From assembly GCA_002309615.1 (NCBI GenBank), contig DBXT01000014.1, forward strand, positions 1,867 through 12,158: 10,292 nucleotides of DNA, given 5' to 3'. Within the stretch, counting starts at the first letter, position 1, and each line of letters begins with the position of its first letter. Shown here one piece after another: positions 1-5,746 of this stretch. Origin of the DNA: Bacteroidales bacterium UBA1205 (GTDB taxonomy: Bacteria > Bacteroidota > Bacteroidia > Bacteroidales > WCHB1-69). The translations under genes and the position numbers were made by a program. Under the pieces are notes generated by a model. That model did no database searches. It had not been told where the DNA came from and saw nothing but the letters and a program-made list of their open reading frames with translations.

Positions 1-311
1 GTGGTCAGGGTGTCGGCACCGTCGCCCGGGAGGCCGTCCGACAGCTTCACTTCCTTCATCACCCAACGGCGGGGGTGAAAGACATTGGCGTCTGTCATTT
101 CATAGTCCAACATAATGCTGCCGCCCAAGGGGTTGGTGACGGTTTGCAACAATCCCGTCCGCCCGAGGCGGGCGTAGCGGACATGAAGGCTGTTGTTGTT
201 CTCCTGCAGCAAGTCAGGAAGTCCGTCGCCGTCAAAGTCTGCTATTTGAGCATATTCCGAGGTGGCAGAATAGCCGCCGCGGGCAGTCACGCTGATCTTG
301 ACCCATGTCAT
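1..311 (-). CDS. RHS/SpvB-TcdB-like protein, N-terminal fragment (runs off left edge; 'rhs-5')
   Basis: An open minus-strand frame runs from an ATG at 311-309 to the window edge, 103 codons with no stop. It encodes a VCBS/FG-GAP-type calcium-binding motif, DFDGDGLPD (residues 25-33), then LLQTVTNPLGGSI (54-66) and LDYE. This order is typical of the region before the YD repeats in SpvB/TcdB-type and Bacteroidetes RHS toxins. There is no signal peptide. An in-frame TAG lies two codons before the ATG, so this copy is truncated at its 5' end or starts late. G+C is 177 of the first 300 bases, far above the AT-rich spacer (312-390) and imm4 beside it, which suggests a different origin or less decay. 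It covers a more N-terminal part of the RHS architecture than rhs-2 to rhs-4. The family call is good; whether the gene is functional cannot be seen here. Confidence 0.72.
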   Translation of the reverse strand, partial: MTWVKISVTARGGYSATSEYAQIADFDGDGLPDLLQENNNSLHVRYARLGRTGLLQTVTNPLGGSIMLDYEMTDANVFHPRRWVMKEVKLSDGLPGDGADTLT

Positions 312-390
312 AATCTATTTCATATTTCATACTATGAATTGATGTTCTAATATAGGGATTAATTAAAAGTTATCGTTTTATTGCTAATAA

Positions 391-678
391 TTAGGTGAAT
401 CTGCTCTTATATTTGACTTTTTCAATATTTTCCAACTGCTTTTTTAACATGTTGATGTTCCATAAATGTGGTTTTTTCTTTTTATTAAAAAAAACAAATC
501 CATTTGCTATCCATTTGTTTCTGTATTCTTCAAAAGAAAAACCATTTGATTCATCATCAAATCCGAATTCAAAACCACAGCATGGACATATTATATAAGT
601 AGGAAAACCACATTCATCGTATGGAGTATCACTTAATTTACTATAGCCACAAACTGGACATATTTTTAATAAATTCAT
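391..678 (-). CDS. CPCC-type zinc-ribbon protein, candidate immunity protein for rhs-4 (imm4)
   Basis: A 95-residue protein with two cysteine pairs: CPVC at residues 7-10 and CPCCGFEFG from 31, giving a likely four-Cys zinc site (C7, C10, C31, C34). It continues with SFEEYRNKWI and a C-terminal QLENIE segment. This matches the small cysteine-rich CPCC family, often found next to polymorphic toxins in Bacteroidetes and Firmicutes. There is no signal peptide or membrane segment, so it should be cytosolic. It starts 15 nt after the stop of rhs-4, the usual place for a cognate immunity gene, and its cytosolic location fits the RNase-like tip predicted for rhs-4. The family assignment is fairly firm; the immunity role rests on position. 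Confidence 0.82.
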   Translation of the reverse strand: MNLLKICPVCGYSKLSDTPYDECGFPTYIICPCCGFEFGFDDESNGFSFEEYRNKWIANGFVFFNKKKKPHLWNINMLKKQLENIEKVKYKSRFT

Positions 679-693
679 CTTTTTGTAATTTTT

Positions 694-2457
694 CTATATA
701 TCATTTATTTCTAAATCTTTTTTTATTTGATTTTTTATATATTCCATACCTTTTTCAGGTTTAAACATTGTTTTAATATTTCCATTTTTATCAACAATAC
801 CCAAAATATTGTTTTTTGTATCATATTTAACAGTGTCTCCATTTTTTCGTGAATATTGGATAATATCTTCCCCTTCCTTTTTAAAAAAATTTTGTGCACC
901 CTTTAAATATTCTTCTGCGGTTTTATATTTGTCACCAAATTCTTTACCATGTCTCAAAAAATGATCATTTAATTGATTGCGAGATGCAAAACCTCTGATA
1001 TTATTTAATTTCTTCCCTGTTGTAACACCTGCTTTTGATAATTTTTCAATTTGTTTAATACCAAATTTTGCCCCTTTACCATAACCTCCACCTGGTAACA
1101 CTGCACCTAACGCAAAGCCACCTGCAGATGCTATTTTTTGCCCTATACTTGCATTTGGATCTAATATGGTTGTACCTGTTTCATATGCATCATATACAGC
1201 AACTCCAAATTCAATTATTCCCCATACTACAAGCCAAGGAAATTCTCCCGTCGGATCCACATACTTCACAGGATTATTGGCACAATATGCATACGGTGTC
1301 ATCCAGAAGTATTTTTCAAACAGCGGATCGCGGCTTGTAAATGTTGGCGGAGCGTAATACCGTGCTTCGTAGTAATACATCCCCGTTTCCTCATCTAATT
1401 CCTTAGCATTAAAGGAGTACTTCGGAAACGCATCACCCATGGCATGGGTGTTGTATTCTGAGATAATTTCTCCGTAAGGAGCATAAAGAAAGCTTTGTAC
1501 TACAGACTGTTGTGCGTCTGTTATATACATGGAGGAAGCCAAGTGGTTGTGGTGGTAGTAGAATACAGCATTGTTGTTCCCGCAGGGTTGTAAATATTCC
1601 AAGGGAAGTACTTCTCCCTCTTGCATATCCGTAGGTTCATCATATAAATGTTGTCCTATGGCATTGTATATTATTTGTTTTACATCATTCCGGTAAGCCT
1701 CCAATTCTTGTTCGTTCTCCACGGATACAGAAACTTGTTGTTCTCCTAAACGAGAACAAATACGTTCTGTTCCGTTATAGTAATGCTTGGTATATTCACC
1801 TGCTTGGGTAAAGTTCAGGTAAGTATTAGGATAAAACATCGCACTTTGCACCATAGGCTGTATGGGTTGGGGTTGGCCGTTCACCCATTGGTTGGCATTA
1901 AACATGTTCACTTTGTAGGTGCGGGTGTTGGCGGAGTTGTAGCCGTAAACACTTATCTGCATGTCCGTGCCGCAGGCTTTTAAATTGCCGGAAGCATTAA
2001 AATAATAGTAATCCGTATTTTGCGTCTGGTGGTCAAGCCTTTTGCGTATGCTGCCGTTAATGCCATAAGTGCATGTTTCCAAGGGCTGCGGGTTTTGCTG
2101 CATATCATATTTCATAATAGGAGCAAAAGAAGTCTGTCCCTGTGCCATGTCTGCACTGCTACCCGGAAAATAGTACCTGTAATCTTTATTTTCAGATGTG
2201 TTGGTGGCAGGGTCGGTCGTTTGTTGCGTATAGGTGTTTATTTTACCCCAATTATTATAAGAATAGGCACCACTGCAAAGCAGATTGTTGTTGCAGGTGC
2301 TTTCTGCAGAAAGCAGTTGGTCGGCAGAATCGTAAGAGTAACGCTCCGTTACTTGGTACTGCGGCATAGGATAAGAAGAATTTACCCTTATAATATTGCC
2401 TACGGAATCGTAAGTGTAAGCCTTTATTCTACTGTTGTTTGCTCTACTAATTTTCAT
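694..2457 (-). CDS. RHS-core protein with BECR/colicin D-like RNase toxin tip (rhs-4)
   Basis: 587 residues from the ATG at 2457; an in-frame ATG at 2472 exists, but the lower start sits behind the same 18-bp module as rhs-2. Residues 1-404 are YD/RHS core ending in NPVKYVDPTG, with KELDEETGMYYYEARYY in the core-closing region. Residues 405-587 are the variable tip. It opens with a hydrophobic Gly/Ala-rich pretoxin segment (about 408-460) and ends in a domain with HFLRHGKEFG (H499, H503), TAEEYLKGA and IKTMFKP. That pattern recalls BECR-fold endoribonucleases (EndoU, colicin D and related LXG/CdiA tips), so RNA cleavage in the target cytosol is inferred. There is no signal peptide or delivery domain. 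It is the shortest core of the array: after about 13 unrelated codons it joins the rhs-2-like sequence at YTYDSVGN. imm4 follows. Confidence 0.88.
   Translation of the reverse strand: MKISRANNSRIKAYTYDSVGNIIRVNSSYPMPQYQVTERYSYDSADQLLSAESTCNNNLLCSGAYSYNNWGKINTYTQQTTDPATNTSENKDYRYYFPGSSADMAQGQTSFAPIMKYDMQQNPQPLETCTYGINGSIRKRLDHQTQNTDYYYFNASGNLKACGTDMQISVYGYNSANTRTYKVNMFNANQWVNGQPQPIQPMVQSAMFYPNTYLNFTQAGEYTKHYYNGTERICSRLGEQQVSVSVENEQELEAYRNDVKQIIYNAIGQHLYDEPTDMQEGEVLPLEYLQPCGNNNAVFYYHHNHLASSMYITDAQQSVVQSFLYAPYGEIISEYNTHAMGDAFPKYSFNAKELDEETGMYYYEARYYAPPTFTSRDPLFEKYFWMTPYAYCANNPVKYVDPTGEFPWLVVWGIIEFGVAVYDAYETGTTILDPNASIGQKIASAGGFALGAVLPGGGYGKGAKFGIKQIEKLSKAGVTTGKKLNNIRGFASRNQLNDHFLRHGKEFGDKYKTAEEYLKGAQNFFKKEGEDIIQYSRKNGDTVKYDTKNNILGIVDKNGNIKTMFKPEKGMEYIKNQIKKDLEINDI
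1335..2418 (-). repeat. RHS core repeat, subtype B, copy in rhs-4
   Basis: This segment is collinear with 6501-7584 in rhs-2 at a constant offset of 5166 bases at all three points checked (1341, 1621, 2401), so without net indels. Some stretches, such as 1627-1690, look identical. Homology ends sharply near 2418, where rhs-4 has its own short 5' end. Confidence 0.85.
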
Positions 2458-2469
2458 TTTGCAAAGATA
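2458..2469 (-). promoter_or_regulatory. TAnnTTTG (-7-like) element abutting the rhs-4 start
   Basis: On the minus strand TATCTTTG (2469-2462) is followed by CAAA and the ATG at 2457. This matches the Bacteroidetes -7 consensus TAnnTTTG. I see no clear -33 TTG. If it is used, transcription would begin almost at the ATG, giving a leaderless or near-leaderless message. The stretch TATCTTTGCAAAATGAAA is identical to that at rhs-2. The 58-bp spacer after imm3 is otherwise AT-rich with no evident hairpin. Confidence 0.45.
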
Positions 2470-2515
2470 CATTGTTTTTATTTATGGGACCATTATATTT
2501 TAACCTTTTCTAAAA

Positions 2516-2953
2516 TCACCAAAAAGGATCCGACACTTGAAATACCTGAGTAATTATCGTATCGTTATTGACAATTCCTTTTGATACAACTTCTCCATTC
2601 ACAATCCGTTCAATTCCTCTGATTTTTCCCATGTATGTATAATAAAATTTAGTATACGTATTGTGATAAGATGATAGTTTATAGATAGTAAATCCATATT
2701 TATAAAAACATTTTTTTTCTTGATTAAATTGTATAATTAAAGAGTCTTTTGTTAAATAACTACTATCTATATTTGCAAAAGACAAATAAGAAGTATCTTG
2801 AGAGAAAAAAGTTATTATACAGGCAATGTCATTGTTCGTAAACGAATAGTTATAATCAGTAATTTTTTTTATTAATGGCGACTTAGTTTTACATGCTCCA
2901 AGAATGCATATAAAAAATAAAATTAAAACAAAAATTGAATTATTATTTGACAT
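2516..2953 (-). CDS. Lipoprotein, candidate immunity protein for rhs-3 (imm3)
   Basis: 145 residues from the ATG at 2953. A longer frame from 3028 is open, but only the internal start gives a proper lipoprotein signal: a hydrophobic stretch (residues 7-18) and lipobox LGAC with Cys at 21. The residues after the Cys (KTKS) lack the acidic cluster of Bacteroidetes surface-export signals, so a periplasm-facing anchor is more likely. The rest is a small beta-rich-looking domain with many Tyr and Phe residues; I recognise no family. The start overlaps the end of rhs-3 by 11 bp, implying translational coupling and an immunity role. An envelope location suggests that the rhs-3 tip is neutralised in the periplasm. 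Composition is very AT-rich, like the toxin tip it follows. Confidence 0.8.
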   Translation of the reverse strand: MSNNNSIFVLILFFICILGACKTKSPLIKKITDYNYSFTNNDIACIITFFSQDTSYLSFANIDSSYLTKDSLIIQFNQEKKCFYKYGFTIYKLSSYHNTYTKFYYTYMGKIRGIERIVNGEVVSKGIVNNDTIITQVFQVSDPFW

Positions 2954-5213
2954 ATTGCATTTTTCTTTTTGAATTAATACGATTAAGTTTAGGATGTATA
3001 TTAGAAGAATTGTTAAATACTGTTTCATTTATAGGCTGTTTTAATTCTTTTCTATAATTGTACCTATAATCAACATACTGGTTATACAAACTATAATATT
3101 TGCTTTCTTCTGATAGTTTCTCGTTATAATCTCTTGAAATTTGATTTTTTTTCAAGTGACCTGCTTCAACTATCAGTGTAGCACCTAATATTTCATCAAC
3201 GTCTACATTATCTTGATTTGCTTTGTTACGAATAGATCCCATAAATGGTTTAATTTCAACATTTTCATAAACTCCATTATTCATTTTCACATAGTTGTTT
3301 TCATCACAGGAGGGTATTACTGATGAATTTTGATTTCCGCTCTCATTAGTTGGATTTATATAAACACTTGTGTAACATCTATTTAAAAAGCTGATACATT
3401 TTCTACCCTGCTTCGTTTTAGATAAAGCAGAAAGGGATTCACTATGATTTGATATAAAATCAGATTTCGCGGTTTCTGATGTTTTACGTGAAAATTTATA
3501 TTGTATATTTCCATTTTTTAGCACTCGAACTCTGACACGATTTCCTTCATTGTCAACAAATTCCCTCCCACTCGGATCCACATACTTCACCGGGTTATTC
3601 GCACAGTAAGTGTAAGGAGACATCCAAAAATACTTCTCAAACATCGCATCCCTACTGGTAAACACCGGCGGAGCGTAATATCTCGCTTCATAATAGAACA
3701 TTCCCGTTTCTTCGTCAAGTTCTTTGGCATTAAAACTGTACTTAGGTATAACATTATTTCCAAAGTTTACATTATACTCTGTCGTTATCTCACCAAAGGG
3801 AGCATAAAGGAAGCCTTGTGTTATGCTCTGGTTTTGGTCAGTGACAAAAGCAGTATTTCCCAAGTGGTTAGGATGATAATAATAAATGTCATTGGGCGTT
3901 CCTGTTGGCTGCAAAGTATTTACATCCATAAAAGGCGGCATATCTATCGGTACCGTTTCATAAATTAACTTATGGATATCCTCTCTAAAATGCTCTTCTA
4001 ACAATAACTTCCTATCTTCTAATGTATTATCACTATTTATTGCAATAGTTATTGTATTATCACCCAAGCGGGATGCAATTCTTTCAGTGCCATTGTAATA
4101 GTGCTTGGTATAGTTACCAAAAGCATCAAAATTTAGGTATGTGTTTGGATAGAACATAGCTTGTTGCCATTGTAAATTTAATGGTTGTTGCTGGCCGTTT
4201 ATCCATACATTGGTATTGTATAAACTTAATTTATAAGTTCTTGTATTGGCAGCATTGTAACCGTAATAAGCAAAACTCATTACATCATCACTGTAGGCTT
4301 TTAAGTTACCTTGGGAGTTAAACAAGTAGTATTCTATATGAGGATTGGGAGTTTGCACATTCCTTTGTCTTAAACTGCCGTTTATGCCGTAAGACAGGCT
4401 TACTTGCTCGTCTCCGGTTTGGGTGACAGGAGCAAAGGAAGTTTGTGCGTTGGCATAGTTAGCCGTAGGATAAGCATAACTGCGGGAGTGCGTTTCCGTA
4501 GCATTGCTCAACATATCCGTTTGGGCTATATCGTATTGCATTATCTTTCCCCAGTTGCCATAATTTACGGCTAATTGGTAGCTTTGTGTCTCGTTAGCGG
4601 AAACAAGTTGGTCGGTACTATCGTAGGAGAATGTTTCCGTAAAACTTTGGTTCTGTAGCCAAGGGCAAGTGCTTGTTACTTGGGTTACGTTGCCAACTAA
4701 ATCGTATGTATAATGTAAGGAAAAGTTATTGGAAGTAAGAATATCCGTTAACCTGCGGGTAGTGTCGTTGTAAGTGTATTGCGTTACAATACCATTGCCG
4801 TAGTCTTGGCTGGTTTTTGCACCAAATTTGTCATAAATGATATTGTCCAAATAATTGTAACTGCTGTTGTTGTACATTCTGAACAGTTGTCCTCCAAGGT
4901 CATAGTCATAATTTACTATTTCGTTGTCCGGATAGGTGATATTTAAAATTCTGCCCCAACTGTCGTACTCAAACAATGTGCTTAAGGCAAGCGGCTGCGG
5001 TAAGAACGGCAAAGCGTAAATCCTTGTTTCCTTGGTTACCTCGCCCATGTCGCCGTATTCATAGCACATTACGCCGCTTTCGTCGTAAACACTGTCGGGC
5101 TGTCCGTAAGCATTGTAATGGTAAACGGTGCTTAAAGCATCATCATAGCTTACGCTGTCCAAACGGTGGGCAGTGTAGTGGTAAAGGGTGGTTTTGGTTC
5201 GTTTATTTCCCAT
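2943..5213 (-). CDS. RHS-core protein with zincin-like toxin tip, HExxH degenerate (rhs-3)
   Basis: 756 residues. Residues 1-549 are YD/RHS repeats of the same core subtype as rhs-1 and end in NPVKYVDPSG. The usual SRDP before the core end reads SRDA here. Residues 550-756 are the tip. It contains QGRKCISFLNRCY, MNNGVYENVEI and DVDEILGATLIVEAGH (VEAGH at 682-686, nt 3170-3156), then EESKYYSLYNQYVDY. From memory this order matches a family of Bacteroidetes RHS tips with an HExxH zinc-peptidase motif after a D(E/D)xxGA stretch; here the first His is Val, encoded by GTT. A metallopeptidase-like fold is inferred; activity is doubtful. The ATG follows imm2 by 20 bp, behind TATCTTCTATA, a degenerate form of the rhs-2/rhs-4 start element. 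There is no signal peptide, so it looks like a 5'-truncated orphan module. Confidence 0.86.
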   Translation of the reverse strand: MGNKRTKTTLYHYTAHRLDSVSYDDALSTVYHYNAYGQPDSVYDESGVMCYEYGDMGEVTKETRIYALPFLPQPLALSTLFEYDSWGRILNITYPDNEIVNYDYDLGGQLFRMYNNSSYNYLDNIIYDKFGAKTSQDYGNGIVTQYTYNDTTRRLTDILTSNNFSLHYTYDLVGNVTQVTSTCPWLQNQSFTETFSYDSTDQLVSANETQSYQLAVNYGNWGKIMQYDIAQTDMLSNATETHSRSYAYPTANYANAQTSFAPVTQTGDEQVSLSYGINGSLRQRNVQTPNPHIEYYLFNSQGNLKAYSDDVMSFAYYGYNAANTRTYKLSLYNTNVWINGQQQPLNLQWQQAMFYPNTYLNFDAFGNYTKHYYNGTERIASRLGDNTITIAINSDNTLEDRKLLLEEHFREDIHKLIYETVPIDMPPFMDVNTLQPTGTPNDIYYYHPNHLGNTAFVTDQNQSITQGFLYAPFGEITTEYNVNFGNNVIPKYSFNAKELDEETGMFYYEARYYAPPVFTSRDAMFEKYFWMSPYTYCANNPVKYVDPSGREFVDNEGNRVRVRVLKNGNIQYKFSRKTSETAKSDFISNHSESLSALSKTKQGRKCISFLNRCYTSVYINPTNESGNQNSSVIPSCDENNYVKMNNGVYENVEIKPFMGSIRNKANQDNVDVDEILGATLIVEAGHLKKNQISRDYNEKLSEESKYYSLYNQYVDYRYNYRKELKQPINETVFNNSSNIHPKLNRINSKRKMQYVK
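3567..4492 (-). repeat. RHS core repeat, subtype A, copy in rhs-3
   Basis: Collinear with 9370-10292 in rhs-1. The offset moves from 5803 to 5800, showing a single-codon difference near the TLEDRKLL/ILEDRKLL segment. Similarity is lower than for the subtype B pair, by eye. Confidence 0.82.
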
Positions 5214-5233
5214 TATAGAAGATATTACTTTTT

Positions 5234-5746
5234 TTATTGATGACTGCTGTCTAAATTTTGAGAGCCATTATTTTGGTTTTCAACAATAATTTCCAAACGA
5301 GTATTGTATCGTTCGTATTTTATTATCTCCTCCCGACTTTTCTTTACTTCTTTATCGTTATTGTAAATAGGATTTTCAAGACCTCTGCTTGTAATATTGT
5401 AATTATTTTGGTGAGAAATTCTATTTTGCAGTTCTATACACAGATGTTCTTTTAGTTTATCAGATATATTCTTACACCACGATGTGTCATTATATCTTCC
5501 TAAACAAAAATATATATCAATACGAAATGTCAATGAATCATTATTCTTCAAAAATTGTGCAAGATTATCCAATTGGGTTCCCTGTACAAAATGATACCCT
5601 GTCAAATAAAACGATGGTATATTTACAACAATAATGTCTCCTTTTCTTAAGGATTCGTTGTTATTGGGATAACCAAAATACACATATTGTGAAAATAACA
5701 CATAAGTGCTTGAAATCAATATACAAATCAGTAATAACTTTTTCAT
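5234..5746 (-). CDS. Exported degenerate OmpA-like protein, candidate immunity protein for rhs-2 (imm2)
   Basis: 170 residues with a clear Sec signal peptide (MKKLLLICILISS..., cleavage probable near residue 19). The mature part resembles an OmpA C-terminal domain in order: QLDNLAQFLKNNDSLTFRIDI (59-78 core), a loop, ISDKLKEHL (94-102, in place of LSxxRAxxV), GLENPI (122-127) and YNTRLEIIVE (147-156, in place of NRRVEI). The conserved Arg that binds diaminopimelate in true OmpA domains appears to be Lys or lost, so peptidoglycan binding is uncertain. Its ATG overlaps the rhs-2 stop by 4 bp (ATGA), implying coupling and a cognate-immunity role in the periplasm. It could instead be a non-immunity accessory gene carried with the tip. 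OmpA likeness is a pattern reading, not a search result. Confidence 0.78.
   Translation of the reverse strand: MKKLLLICILISSTYVLFSQYVYFGYPNNNESLRKGDIIVVNIPSFYLTGYHFVQGTQLDNLAQFLKNNDSLTFRIDIYFCLGRYNDTSWCKNISDKLKEHLCIELQNRISHQNNYNITSRGLENPIYNNDKEVKKSREEIIKYERYNTRLEIIVENQNNGSQNLDSSHQ

Noticed and set aside
258..330. Alternative ATG at 330 (MKYEIDYDMG...) for the left-edge gene
   Set aside because: It is in a different frame, loses the VCBS motif and meets a stop after about 33 codons.
75..350. 91-codon open frame on the plus strand
   Set aside because: The opposite strand encodes a recognisable VCBS/RHS sequence (DFDGDGLPD); the plus-strand protein has no features.
2020..2553. 177-codon open frame on the plus strand
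   Set aside because: It lies antisense to the rhs-4 core and parts recur antisense to rhs-2 (7186-7770), as expected from the repeated core; no recognisable protein.
2954..3028. Upstream extension of imm3 to an ATG at 3028
   Set aside because: It would bury the lipoprotein signal and overlap rhs-3 by 86 bp; the ATG at 2953 gives a proper lipobox.
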